A DNA stretch of 64,000 nt from a virus: IMG/VR virus record IMGVR_UViG_3300049629_001734, positions 1 to 64,000 of that record; one strand, given 5' to 3'. Below the pieces are notes generated by a model, which was not told where the DNA came from, did not search any database, and saw only the letters and a program-made list of their open reading frames with translations. A program made the translations under genes and the position numbers. Shown one piece after another: positions 1-8,738 of this stretch (positions are counted from its first letter, which is position 1; every line of letters begins with the position of its first letter).

Positions 1-879
1 ACGACCCATTGGGTAATCACCAGAAGCAGAAGCTCCTGTCCAGTTTGCTGAGAAACCAGGAATGTGATCTTCAAGTGCTGAAACAAGTTCAACAGTAACA
101 CCAGATGCAGTTACACCAGCGATGTTACGAATTTGAGCTGCGATAGTAGCAGTTGGGCCAAATGTGTTTTTTGCTTGATCATATACGTTTAGAGATGTGA
201 ATGCTGACAAATTAGCCGAACCAACAGCGTTTGTTTGTCTGTAGGCTCTGAACATTGGGTATCCATCGATACGTGAGAAACCTAAGAATTCAACAAGACC
301 TTCTTTATTGTCAGAAGCAGCAGGTATAGCTTGAGTCATAGCTGTAGAGTTGAATACATTATCAAAAATTCTACCACCGGATAGACCACCAGTTGTTTCT
401 GTGATGGCTGGGCTAGCACCTGCTAAAGAAGCTGTGATACCTGCTTTGATGGCATCCAAGTTTGAGGCATTAACCTTGAAAACTTGTGGTCTGCCTTCAT
501 TTTCTTCATCTACATCATCGTATCTGAAATCGATGAATAGAAGTTCAATTCTTGGGCCAGGGGTTGGTTTTACAGCTACAAGGTCAAGACCGATTGTTTG
601 AGCTGCGATTTTCATAGCAACTGGTAGTAGATTCTGAGCTACGTCACCCGAACCAGGAGTTGCGTTGATGGTTTGACCAGCGAAGCTGGCTGGGTTTGGA
701 GCTAATACGCTACCCATACCTTGAATACCTGCGTTTACGTAGGCATTTTCATTGATTGAGTGATATTCAGCATATTCTGACATCCAACCCAAACGTTCAC
801 TATCTGTGACACCCATGTTCTCTAGAACAGGAGACCACTTCTTAAGTGCTTTTTGTGAATCAATTCTTATGTGAGACAT
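1..879 (-). CDS. gp23: Major capsid protein, T4 gp23-like (3' end off the window)
   Basis: The visible 293 codons start at an ATG at 879 and run off the left edge, so the C-terminus is missing. The N-terminus reads MSHIRIDSQKALKKWSPVLE and is followed by GWMSEYAEYHSINENAY, then a region with RIELLFIDFRYDD, which I recognise as the gp23 family of HK97-fold capsid proteins of T4-like myoviruses. Many copies would assemble around the scaffold and be trimmed by the prohead protease encoded immediately upstream (954-3083), the same functional neighbourhood as genes 21-22-23 of T4. A TATATAAAAC box lies 16 bp ahead of the start with an A-tract between. The family call rests on sequence pattern and gene order, not on a database search. 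Confidence 0.85.
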   Translation of the reverse strand, partial: MSHIRIDSQKALKKWSPVLENMGVTDSERLGWMSEYAEYHSINENAYVNAGIQGMGSVLAPNPASFAGQTINATPGSGDVAQNLLPVAMKIAAQTIGLDLVAVKPTPGPRIELLFIDFRYDDVDEENEGRPQVFKVNASNLDAIKAGITASLAGASPAITETTGGLSGGRIFDNVFNSTAMTQAIPAASDNKEGLVEFLGFSRIDGYPMFRAYRQTNAVGSANLSAFTSLNVYDQAKNTFGPTATIAAQIRNIAGVTASGVTVELVSALEDHIPGFSANWTGASASGDYPMGR

Positions 880-895
880 TTTTTTATTTTTTTTT

Positions 896-905
896 GTTTT
901 ATATA
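896..905 (-). promoter_or_regulatory. Late-promoter-like TATATAAAAC box of the capsid gene
   Basis: On the minus strand TATATAAAAC lies 16 bp before the capsid ATG and is followed by an almost pure A-tract. The same box at similar spacing precedes many other genes here and resembles the T4 late promoter TATAAATA. No Shine-Dalgarno sequence is present. Confidence 0.5.
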
Positions 906-911
906 TTCCTT

Positions 912-946
912 AAAAAACCATACTTTTTACAGAGGTGGATTTTTTA
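912..946 (-). terminator. Weak hairpin downstream of the protease gene
   Basis: Just after the protease stop the minus strand reads AAAAATCCA, a 15-20 base loop, then TGGTTTTTT. The stem is imperfect, so this is only a candidate attenuator or terminator between the protease and capsid genes. Confidence 0.35.
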
Positions 947-953
947 TTGAATA

Positions 954-3083
954 TTAGATACTTTTGAATCTTTCTAGTATAGATCCGATTTCTTTTTCAC
1001 TTAGTCTATCTTCTTGAATAAGAGCTTCGTGAGAAACTAACTTCTTAGAAGTTTGTTCTTTTTTGAATTGTCTTGTGTTCCAGAAGTGTTCAACTTTAAG
1101 TTCAGAATCAAGTTCTGGATAAAGTTTAGCTTGTGAAATAATCGATTTCTTACTTGATTCATCGATCTTTGTCCAGATTGGCTTTATGTTATCAGGCATC
1201 AATCTGATTAGTCTTTCTTCTAAAGACTCGTTTTTGGCCGATAGAGCCTCGTTGATTAGTCTTAAAACCTCACCACCAGTAAAATAACTTCTTTCGTTTA
1301 CATAAAGTTTTACTGTTTCCTGCTCTTCATTTGTAAGATTGTGGAAACTATCTACTTGTGTTTTGTTAAGGAATTTTAAGAAATTCAAATCATTATTCTC
1401 AGAAACTTTTCTTTTTTTAGCTTCTAAAATCAGTTTATCTATTTGTTTTGATAATTTAGATTCATTGTAAACAGGGTTCTCTTCTTCTTCGAGTGGATCG
1501 GTTTCGATAGTATCTTCATCGTAACCACACTCCTCACAACCTTCTGTGTCCATATAGTATGCAGAAGTTGATTTTGGAAGATCTCCTTTCATTTTGCCAT
1601 ACATCGGAAGTTCTTCTTCTTCGTTTGGTTCGTCTGTTGGCATTTCATCCATAGCAACTACCTCTTCTTCTTCAAATCCGAAGTCTTCAAGTGTTGGAAT
1701 AATTTTACCACCTTTTGATTCATTGATTCTTGAACCATTTAATTTTTCTGAAATAAGTCCAGCATAAGAAATTGTCTTATCAACATTTTCAGCTAGATAC
1801 TCAGAATAAGCGATGTTATCATCTAGATGCTCGGCGATGTATTCAGAGTAAGCGATGTTACCATCAAGGTTCTCAGCGATATACTCAGAATAAGCAATAG
1901 AGTTATCTAGATTTTCAGCTAGATATTCAGAGTAAGCGATGTTTGTATCAAGGTTCTCAGCAATATACTCTGCGTATTTGATACTACTTTCTAGATTCTC
2001 AGCAATGTATTCTGAGTAGGAGATATTTCTATCCAAGTTCTCAGCTAGGTATTCTGAATAAGAAATATTTCTATCCAAATTCTCGGCTAAATATTTAGAG
2101 TAAGAGATATTTCTATCTACGTTCTCAGCTAGATACTCAGAGTAAGAAATGTTCTTGTCTAGATTTTCGGCTAGATATTCCGAATAGTTGATTGCTTTTT
2201 CTAGATTTTCGGCTAGGTAATCGTTGTGAGAAATGATTTTCTCAGTTTTTGTTCTCAAGTCTTTGTTTTCATTAACAACAACTTGAATTTTCTCAGCTAG
2301 ATAATCTAAATATTTAACTACTTGGCCGTTAGTCTTATTAAGTTCTTCATAATACTCAATAAGTTTTTCAACTTTCTTAGGTTCAACACTACCTTTGGTG
2401 ATAGCTGTTTTTACCTGTTGCTTTGTTGAAGCGATTTCATTAATTAGATAATTAGAATAGTCCGTGAGTTGTCTTTTTGTAACAAATTCATTTTTGTTCA
2501 TATTAAAAAGTTCATTTATTTTGGACTCGTTGGATACTTCGTATATCCTAAAGTTGCTTTTATTATTAAATCCTAGGGATTCATTGATCGAAGACATACG
2601 AGCTGATGCAAATCCAGGATCTGCTACGATATCGTAAGTAAATAGTTTCTTGAGTGTTACTGATCCGTCGGATTCAGTAATACCAGCTGCTCTTGAGGAA
2701 ACAAAGATTGGGCAACCATCATCAACAAGTGACTTAGCTTCTTTACCCCAATAAGTAGAAAGTAGTTTAATTCTACCATCAACTCTGTTTTCATTTTTGA
2801 GATATTTTGCCTCTAAAACAAGGTGTGAAGCTCTAGAAAGAGATGTATCAAAAACATCTGGGTGATCAAATTCGCCATAGACGACACCCATGTTTTGAAT
2901 TCTTTCTGTTAGTTCAGTTAAGGCCGGAACGAATTTATCGGCTGTGTATATCCTCTCATTTCTGTTCTTTTTATCGAACTCGGTGAAGATACCACCTAGA
3001 ACATAACTGTTTTTTTGTGATGTTGCACTCTCATTGACCTCTAAAGGATTAGTGTTGTTTTCAACAATTAATATTGGTTTCAT
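954..3083 (-). CDS. gp21: Prohead protease fused to a repeat-rich scaffold-like region (T4 gp21-like N-terminus)
   Basis: Residues ~1-170 look like the T4 gp21 prohead protease: a candidate catalytic His74 in GEFDHPD and Ser129/130 in FVSSRAAG match the H and VSSR-G motifs of gp21. T4 gp21 is about 212 residues, whereas this protein has 709. After the protease comes a long helical part in which residues ~290-444 are eleven tandem 14-residue repeats of the type AENLDRNISYSEYL. An acidic segment (~465-530) and a helical C-terminus follow. I infer that protease and internal scaffold, separate genes 21 and 22 in T4, are one polypeptide here. The gene sits between a homing-endonuclease-like gene and the capsid gene, with TATATAAAC 14 bp before the ATG. 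The sequence MKPILIVE at the N-terminus could itself be a processing site. Confidence 0.8.
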   Translation of the reverse strand: MKPILIVENNTNPLEVNESATSQKNSYVLGGIFTEFDKKNRNERIYTADKFVPALTELTERIQNMGVVYGEFDHPDVFDTSLSRASHLVLEAKYLKNENRVDGRIKLLSTYWGKEAKSLVDDGCPIFVSSRAAGITESDGSVTLKKLFTYDIVADPGFASARMSSINESLGFNNKSNFRIYEVSNESKINELFNMNKNEFVTKRQLTDYSNYLINEIASTKQQVKTAITKGSVEPKKVEKLIEYYEELNKTNGQVVKYLDYLAEKIQVVVNENKDLRTKTEKIISHNDYLAENLEKAINYSEYLAENLDKNISYSEYLAENVDRNISYSKYLAENLDRNISYSEYLAENLDRNISYSEYIAENLESSIKYAEYIAENLDTNIAYSEYLAENLDNSIAYSEYIAENLDGNIAYSEYIAEHLDDNIAYSEYLAENVDKTISYAGLISEKLNGSRINESKGGKIIPTLEDFGFEEEEVVAMDEMPTDEPNEEEELPMYGKMKGDLPKSTSAYYMDTEGCEECGYDEDTIETDPLEEEENPVYNESKLSKQIDKLILEAKKRKVSENNDLNFLKFLNKTQVDSFHNLTNEEQETVKLYVNERSYFTGGEVLRLINEALSAKNESLEERLIRLMPDNIKPIWTKIDESSKKSIISQAKLYPELDSELKVEHFWNTRQFKKEQTSKKLVSHEALIQEDRLSEKEIGSILERFKSI
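1750..2216 (-). repeat. Eleven tandem 42-bp coding repeats (14-residue helical unit)
   Basis: In-frame tandem repeats within the protease/scaffold gene encode A-E-N-L-D-x-x-I-x-Y-S-E-Y-L/I. DNA copies have diverged at third positions while the protein unit is kept, which suggests selection on the protein. A 14-residue period is four helical turns short of an exact heptad pair, consistent with a long helix or coiled coil. Confidence 0.85.
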
Positions 3084-3097
3084 GAAGGCTTTTTTTT

Positions 3098-3106
3098 GTT
3101 TATATA
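3098..3106 (-). promoter_or_regulatory. TATATAAAC box of the protease/scaffold gene
   Basis: TATATAAAC on the minus strand, followed by an A-tract, 14 bp upstream of the ATG at 3083. It is the same sequence as the boxes before the genes at 11309 and 27158. Confidence 0.5.
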
Positions 3107-3112
3107 TTAATT

Positions 3113-3145
3113 AAAAAATCCACTATTAAAGTAGGTGGATTTTTT
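3113..3145 (-). terminator. Terminator after the homing-endonuclease-like gene
   Basis: Stem AAAAAATCCAC and GTGGATTTTTT around an 11-base loop, ending in a T-run on either strand. It lies just past the stop of the gene at 3162-4868 and upstream of the protease promoter box, so it separates the two transcription units. Confidence 0.7.
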
Positions 3146-3161
3146 ATATAAACTCAAAAAC

Positions 3162-4868
3162 CTACTTATTCAAGATCCATTTTCTGTTACCACAATTCCA
3201 AACTCTTGAGTATCCAAGTTCTTGTGTTATTTGCTCTTCTGTTTTGTTTGGATCAGCTCCTTTTTTTACAAGTAAGTGTTTTCTATAGTTGAAACGATGT
3301 TTTCTAATACCATTAACAACATACCAATATCCGGGTTGTGATTGTCCTGAATAGTCAAAACCCAATGTTTCGTATAGTTCTCCCTGAGAAATCATATTAT
3401 CTGAGTAGGTTTGTATCTGTATCCAAGAATAGTTGTTTTTAAAGTGTTTTAGTAATTTTGAGGCACTTCCTGGACAACTAACATAATTTTTGTTACAAAA
3501 TCTAGTTAGTTCCCATATACCTTCACCACCTTTTCTAGAAATAGGTAATCTTATTTTGGAAAAACACATAAGTGATATTAGTTCGCCTTCATAATACAAT
3601 CCTAATCTTACAGAAGATTTACAATCTCCTTGTAAATGATTATCTTCTAAGAATTTTTTTGATTCTAGATAGAGAACTTCTCTTATCTGACATTTTCTAG
3701 CCCAAATACGAGTAGTTGGTCTTTTCAACTTGTTTAAAATGAAAGATTTCACGATATCTTGTTTGGTCAAATAATCATCTTCCCATATAGTATAAAGTTT
3801 TATTCCTAGTTTTTCACACACTTTCATTTTTTCTAGATGATAATCTTTGGACTTGAATCTAGATGAGTGCCAAAAAACTCCATTAAATTCAAATGCAATT
3901 TTAAGATCTGGTAGATAAAAATCAAGCTCTTTGGGATATATTACTGATTTATCATTCATAAGAACTTCGCCATCAAAATTTTCCTGAAATATTTTTAACA
4001 ATTCTTCTTGTTTTAGTGAGATAGTCTCACCTATAGGATGGCATATAGTGCATATAGGTGTTGAATTTTTTACTCTTGTATAGAACTGATAGGTTAAAAT
4101 ATTGAAATTCTTAAAACACTTATTACAACCAAAATGTAGCGAAGTAGTATCTGTATCTTTATCAAATCCAAGAAAAGTATAGTCTGATGGATTTATTTTT
4201 TCTTCAATTCTATCTCTATAGTTTTTGTAAAACTCGAAGATTGTTTTTTTATGAACTTCTGGATTAGACCAGGGGTGTTCTGTACCCCATCTTTCTATAG
4301 ACGTTTTTTTATAGGATTCTTTCCAGATCTGGATGTTTTCTTTGAAACTTTCAACTCTTTTATCTAATATATCTCTATTCTTTGATGGATTATCAACTCC
4401 CCAATTTTTGATAAGTGTTTCTTTTGATTTATTTTTAACCACATCACTAGACATAGGTGAATTACCGCCCCATTTGGTTTGATTAGTTTGTATTATCTTG
4501 TTCCGAATGGTCGGGGATTCACTTGGTGTTTTAGTTCCCCATTTTTCAAGTGAATTATTTATTTTTTTATTTTTTACATTAGGATCAGAAGAAATACATT
4601 TTGTAGAACAATATGAAATATATCCTAGAGTTGAATTTTTATATTTTGTAAAATTCTTACAATCATCTCTTTTACATTTTGGTTGAGTAGTAATTCCGTG
4701 ATATGATAAGTAAACCTTTTCTTTGAACGGTAAGTCATTCAATCCATTTTCTTTGCAAAAATTTAAGATAGCTAAATAATGATCCGGATAGTGATATTTG
4801 ACATAAGATTCTTTTGACATCTTACCTGAACTATCATTTTTTAATAAGTTGCCTAAATCTTCTAACAT
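3162..4868 (-). CDS. Homing-endonuclease-like protein (VSR/EDxHD-type nuclease with zinc motifs and repeated WG modules)
   Basis: 568 residues. The N-terminal part has paired cysteines (CKRDDC at 65-70, C87 and C91) and four copies of a module with WG and P about 6 residues on, then K/T (around 110, 133, 156 and 194), like DNA-binding modules of phage homing enzymes. Further zinc-type cysteines follow at 248/251 and 273/276. The nuclease core is ELDFYLPDLKIAFEFNG (314-330), H334 and a later CEKLGIKLYTIWEDDY, the pattern of VSR-like phage homing endonucleases (I-Bth0305I relatives). The C-terminus ending in SRVWNCGNRKW is also typical of these proteins. It is free-standing between protease and sheath genes, with its own promoter box and terminators on both sides, as expected for a mobile insertion. 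Target site unknown. Confidence 0.75.
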   Translation of the reverse strand: MLEDLGNLLKNDSSGKMSKESYVKYHYPDHYLAILNFCKENGLNDLPFKEKVYLSYHGITTQPKCKRDDCKNFTKYKNSTLGYISYCSTKCISSDPNVKNKKINNSLEKWGTKTPSESPTIRNKIIQTNQTKWGGNSPMSSDVVKNKSKETLIKNWGVDNPSKNRDILDKRVESFKENIQIWKESYKKTSIERWGTEHPWSNPEVHKKTIFEFYKNYRDRIEEKINPSDYTFLGFDKDTDTTSLHFGCNKCFKNFNILTYQFYTRVKNSTPICTICHPIGETISLKQEELLKIFQENFDGEVLMNDKSVIYPKELDFYLPDLKIAFEFNGVFWHSSRFKSKDYHLEKMKVCEKLGIKLYTIWEDDYLTKQDIVKSFILNKLKRPTTRIWARKCQIREVLYLESKKFLEDNHLQGDCKSSVRLGLYYEGELISLMCFSKIRLPISRKGGEGIWELTRFCNKNYVSCPGSASKLLKHFKNNYSWIQIQTYSDNMISQGELYETLGFDYSGQSQPGYWYVVNGIRKHRFNYRKHLLVKKGADPNKTEEQITQELGYSRVWNCGNRKWILNK

Positions 4869-4911
4869 ACCTTTCTACATATATATAAAATACTCCAAAA
4901 GTTTTTTGCAT

Positions 4912-4943
4912 AAAAAAACCAGACACTTTGGTCTGGTTTTTTT
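4912..4943 (-). terminator. Strong terminator after the tail sheath gene
   Basis: Perfect stem CCAGAC/GTCTGG (4919-4924 and 4931-4936) extended by A and T runs on the two sides, with a six-base loop. It lies just beyond the sheath stop codon and could work on both strands. Confidence 0.8.
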
Positions 4944-4958
4944 GTTTTGCACTTTTTG

Positions 4959-7900
4959 TTATGCTGTGATAAATCCACCACTTTGTATTGCCCCGGTTCT
5001 GAGAATTGTTACGTTGTTTACTATAACACCCATCGCCTTTATAGGTTCTACATAAGTATCCAATACACCAATCTGATTATCAATAATATCAGGTGTGTTG
5101 TTTTCTTCATCACATTTGTTAAAGTAGTTATACAAACCAGCTCTGTTGACATAGGTTTCGCAGATTACATCAGCTCTGAGTTTAATTTCAGCTCTAATTT
5201 CTGGAGTATTAAATTTCCATTGGAAATCAAGTAACATATCAGCTAGTTCTCTCTCAAGTTCAATAAGAACTTCTCTAACGTGAATATAAGATAGAGCAGA
5301 TACAAACTGAGTTTGTGCTGTATTTTCTGTTTCAATTACGAATCCTCTGTTTCTCTTGAATACAATAGGGTTCATTTTAGCTCCGTTCAAGTTTTCAATA
5401 TCTGTTAGTGAAAAGTCTATTTCTAGATTATTGATGCCAAGAACTCTACCGTTTGTAACACCTGCAACAACTGTCCAAGGAGTGATTGTTGAGTTTGTTG
5501 TAACAATTTTTCTCAAATAAGATCCTGCTACATACATAGCTGGTGGAATATCAATTATTCTACCATTATCATCAATTGTAACGTAAGGTGCAAAATATCC
5601 AACAGCTGATACACCTTTACCCTGTCCAAATGAATATAGGAAAGCAGCTGCTGTGTCTGGGTCTCCACCCTGAGCTATAAAGCTTGTCTGAAGAACACCT
5701 TCGCTATCTACGAAGCTTGGTGATACAGAAGTTCTGAAACTTCTCATCGATGGCATATTAATGATACCGAACGCGTCAAGTCTTTCTCCACAAATATCAA
5801 CTAATTGTTGTTTTGAATTTTCGATAAGACCAAGACCAAATGAGTCAACTACATATCTGAAGTCAAGAGCTTCTTTATTTGTAAGAGCTCTAAATAGTGG
5901 AGTCCCTTTAGCTACAAGATTCAAGATTTGGTTTTGACGAGTTTCTGTTCCATCCGGCATCGATGCTTCTCTAATTTGGAATCCTTCGAATGCAAGGCCC
6001 TTATAAGTGGTTACATAATTTTCGATTGAACTATATCTCTTGGTAATATAATCACCGTTCACAGTTGTTTTCTTAATTGCTGAATCACAAGTAAGCTCTG
6101 TGAGTGCGGTATTTCCACTCCATCTTCTTTTTGTTAAAATTCTAGTGAGTTTTCTTGGAACTTCACCAGTAGCCAATGAAGCAGTTGAATAATCAGCTTC
6201 AAGAAAATCTCCAATCTTAATCTCAGGATATCTAGTAGAATCCACTAAGATCTTATTTGTATTTTCAGTCCATCCTGTTGGAACTAGAATATCGACTGTT
6301 TGATCGAAGTTACCTCTCTTAGAATAGGGGAAAAAGTTTGTATTATAGTCTAAATTAGTAAGAGATTGTGTTCCAACTAAAGTTTCATCTGTAAATTTAC
6401 AGATAAGATTTTCATTAGAACTTGTATCTGAAGTATACATTTTCAGATAGTGTTTTGTATCAGCATCCCAAATATATTTAGCAACTCCACTCTCATTCGA
6501 CACAGATTTGTCTAGAACATAATATGATCCACTAGCCGCTGTAATTTCATAAATAGATGTATTGAGTGTTGAATCTGGTAGAACAAAAGAAAATCCTACT
6601 CCAACTTCAGATGGAACACTACCACCTGAAAATAATATCAAATCAAGATCTGAATCTAAAAACTGATAACTAATCGTTCCTGATAGAACATTAGGGTGAA
6701 AATAATCACCAGTATTGATAAATCCGTCGTAGTAGTTTCTAAAGAACGTTGACCACTCACCAACTGAACCCATATCTGTTGTCTCGGCTACTTCGGTCTT
6801 TGTTTCAAAACCATTTATACCTAATATCAACTCATTATCTACTCTATATAGAACAAGAACACCAGACTGCATCATTGAGGTTACTGCCTCTGGTAATACG
6901 AGTTGGAAAGATTTGTTTTGTGTTTGTGTATTGACTACATTTTGAACTTCAGTATTTTGTAAACTTAGTTTGTCAAAATCTGTATTCAATAAAATAGAAC
7001 CTTTATACTTATCGGTCGATTGTAAGAAACTTACAAGAGAATTGAAAGTTTTAATTCTTCTATAGTTCTCGTAATCAGATGTTGCGATTGTTCCAGTTGT
7101 TGATGGGAATAATACATTAAGTGTTTTAAGGTCTGAACCAGTCGCCGTGATATAGTAGTCTGAACTCGAACCATGTGAAAGCTCTCTGTAACCACTATGA
7201 CCTACCGTAACATTTGAATATGTTACGCTACTAAATGAACCAGACACAATATCATAAGTAGTATATCCTAGAACAATATCCGTAGCAGCTACTGTTGGTT
7301 TAGAAGAACCTCTTAAGGTCTTGAATTCACCACTTGAATTCAAGTAGAATACTTGTGAATAAGTTCCGTTGGATAGTGTCCCGGCACTTACTGTGTATGT
7401 GAAATTATCCGTTAGTGATATAGTTGAAGATCCTATAACTACAAATGAATCAACACCAACTTTATATTCGAAGTTGAAACTTGTGTCACCCATCAAACTG
7501 AAAGACCATGTATATCCACTAATTGTTCCTGCCACTAAATCATAGATGTATCCATCTGAGTAGAAAGCAGTTCTTTCTTCTCTTGTTGGTGCTACACGAA
7601 AATCTGCTGAGAAAGTTCCAGCTAGACCGATAACATTACCAGGAGAATCCAAAAACTTTTCAGAATATGAAAGTTTTTCAATAAGTGTTTCTTTGTAAGA
7701 AAGAAATTCTACTGAAGTAGCTGAGCTTCCTACTAAATTAGCACCGATTAAATCAACAAGTCCATTTGGATAATCTGTCTCGAATAGATCGTTGTCAAAA
7801 GTACAAAATAGACCCGATCTATCGGTATCGTTATTTATAATAGTTTCAATAAAGATATTTCTACCATTTGCATCCCTAAAGTATGGAACAAGTGATAGAC

Positions 7901-8678
7901 CTTCATAATAGGCTAAAAGATTGATATTTCTATCGTTTGCGAAATTTCTAAGTTCACTCTTTTTGATACCTTCTGTTGTAAAATACTGTGACCATCTCGG
8001 ATCAGAAGTTAATTCAACATAATTAGTCCAATCACCACCAATTACAACAACATCAACCATATAATCGGATGCGTAATCGTGCATATTTAAATATCTTGGC
8101 ATATTTTCTACATTACCATACCATTCGATCATTGTTCTGTCAAAACCTGTTAGGGAAGACTTCACAACAAAAACTGTTATTGTTCTATCTGAAAAGTTTG
8201 TAAATGAGAGAATTTGTTTAGTGTAGTCACCTTGATTTTGTTTTGTATAGAGGCCAAAAGATTGTTCATCTCTCTTCCAAAAACCAGTAGTATCAAAAAA
8301 TCTCCTGTAGGGAGCAGTTCTCTTGACCAAATTGGTATTATCCGTTGAGGTAGAAAGACTTCTATATCGTAGTAAATCTTCTGTATCTGAAGTCGATAAA
8401 AGATTAACCGCTGTTACTGGTGTTTGTTCAAGTAACTTGGTGATAGTTCTGTGAAAAAAAGATCCCTTTCTTTCTAAGTTTCTATCGATAGGACCAAAAA
8501 TCCTTTCTAGATCAGAGGTGTTCTGTATTAGAACAGCCGTATTTACTGGACCTTTTCTAGAAAATCCCACAACTAAAGTACTGAAAGTATCGATAATTGT
8601 TGGTGACTCGACTATTGACCTATCAATTTCTTCTAAAAAGACACCGGGTCTTTTATATTTTCCAATTTGAATTGCCAT
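4959..8678 (-). CDS. gp18: Giant tail sheath protein, T4 gp18-like
   Basis: The N-terminus (IGKYKRPGVFLEEIDRS, then TFSTLVVGFSRKGPVN and FGPIDRN) and the C-terminus (NLEIDFSLTDIENLN, FKRNRGFVIETENT, SYIHVREVLIELEREL, RAGLYNYFNKCDEEN) are typical of contractile tail sheath proteins. These polymerise around the tail tube and contract at infection. At 1239 residues the protein is nearly twice T4 gp18 (659). The conserved C-terminal domain starts near residue 920, so the extra length lies in the middle (roughly 130-900) and probably forms surface-exposed insertion domains. TATATATAG lies 21 bp before the ATG. Tube (gp19) and portal (gp20) genes, which neighbour the sheath gene in T4, are not in this window. 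Confidence 0.9.
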   Translation of the reverse strand: MAIQIGKYKRPGVFLEEIDRSIVESPTIIDTFSTLVVGFSRKGPVNTAVLIQNTSDLERIFGPIDRNLERKGSFFHRTITKLLEQTPVTAVNLLSTSDTEDLLRYRSLSTSTDNTNLVKRTAPYRRFFDTTGFWKRDEQSFGLYTKQNQGDYTKQILSFTNFSDRTITVFVVKSSLTGFDRTMIEWYGNVENMPRYLNMHDYASDYMVDVVVIGGDWTNYVELTSDPRWSQYFTTEGIKKSELRNFANDRNINLLAYYEGLSLVPYFRDANGRNIFIETIINNDTDRSGLFCTFDNDLFETDYPNGLVDLIGANLVGSSATSVEFLSYKETLIEKLSYSEKFLDSPGNVIGLAGTFSADFRVAPTREERTAFYSDGYIYDLVAGTISGYTWSFSLMGDTSFNFEYKVGVDSFVVIGSSTISLTDNFTYTVSAGTLSNGTYSQVFYLNSSGEFKTLRGSSKPTVAATDIVLGYTTYDIVSGSFSSVTYSNVTVGHSGYRELSHGSSSDYYITATGSDLKTLNVLFPSTTGTIATSDYENYRRIKTFNSLVSFLQSTDKYKGSILLNTDFDKLSLQNTEVQNVVNTQTQNKSFQLVLPEAVTSMMQSGVLVLYRVDNELILGINGFETKTEVAETTDMGSVGEWSTFFRNYYDGFINTGDYFHPNVLSGTISYQFLDSDLDLILFSGGSVPSEVGVGFSFVLPDSTLNTSIYEITAASGSYYVLDKSVSNESGVAKYIWDADTKHYLKMYTSDTSSNENLICKFTDETLVGTQSLTNLDYNTNFFPYSKRGNFDQTVDILVPTGWTENTNKILVDSTRYPEIKIGDFLEADYSTASLATGEVPRKLTRILTKRRWSGNTALTELTCDSAIKKTTVNGDYITKRYSSIENYVTTYKGLAFEGFQIREASMPDGTETRQNQILNLVAKGTPLFRALTNKEALDFRYVVDSFGLGLIENSKQQLVDICGERLDAFGIINMPSMRSFRTSVSPSFVDSEGVLQTSFIAQGGDPDTAAAFLYSFGQGKGVSAVGYFAPYVTIDDNGRIIDIPPAMYVAGSYLRKIVTTNSTITPWTVVAGVTNGRVLGINNLEIDFSLTDIENLNGAKMNPIVFKRNRGFVIETENTAQTQFVSALSYIHVREVLIELERELADMLLDFQWKFNTPEIRAEIKLRADVICETYVNRAGLYNYFNKCDEENNTPDIIDNQIGVLDTYVEPIKAMGVIVNNVTILRTGAIQSGGFITA

Positions 8679-8699
8679 ATTTTTTTATTTATTTTGATA

Positions 8700-8708
8700 C
8701 TATATATA
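8700..8708 (-). promoter_or_regulatory. TATATATAG box of the sheath gene
   Basis: On the minus strand TATATATAG lies 21 bp ahead of the sheath ATG. The identical 9-mer occurs at 30699-30707 (+) and 21740-21748 (-), each upstream of a start. Confidence 0.5.
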
Positions 8709-8715
8709 TTTATTT

Positions 8716-8738
8716 AAAAGTGATTTTTTACACTTTTT
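8716..8738 (-). terminator. Hairpin terminator after the endolysin gene
   Basis: AAAAGTG and CACTTTT pair around an eight-base A/T loop right at the endolysin stop codon. It separates this gene from the sheath promoter. Confidence 0.5.
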
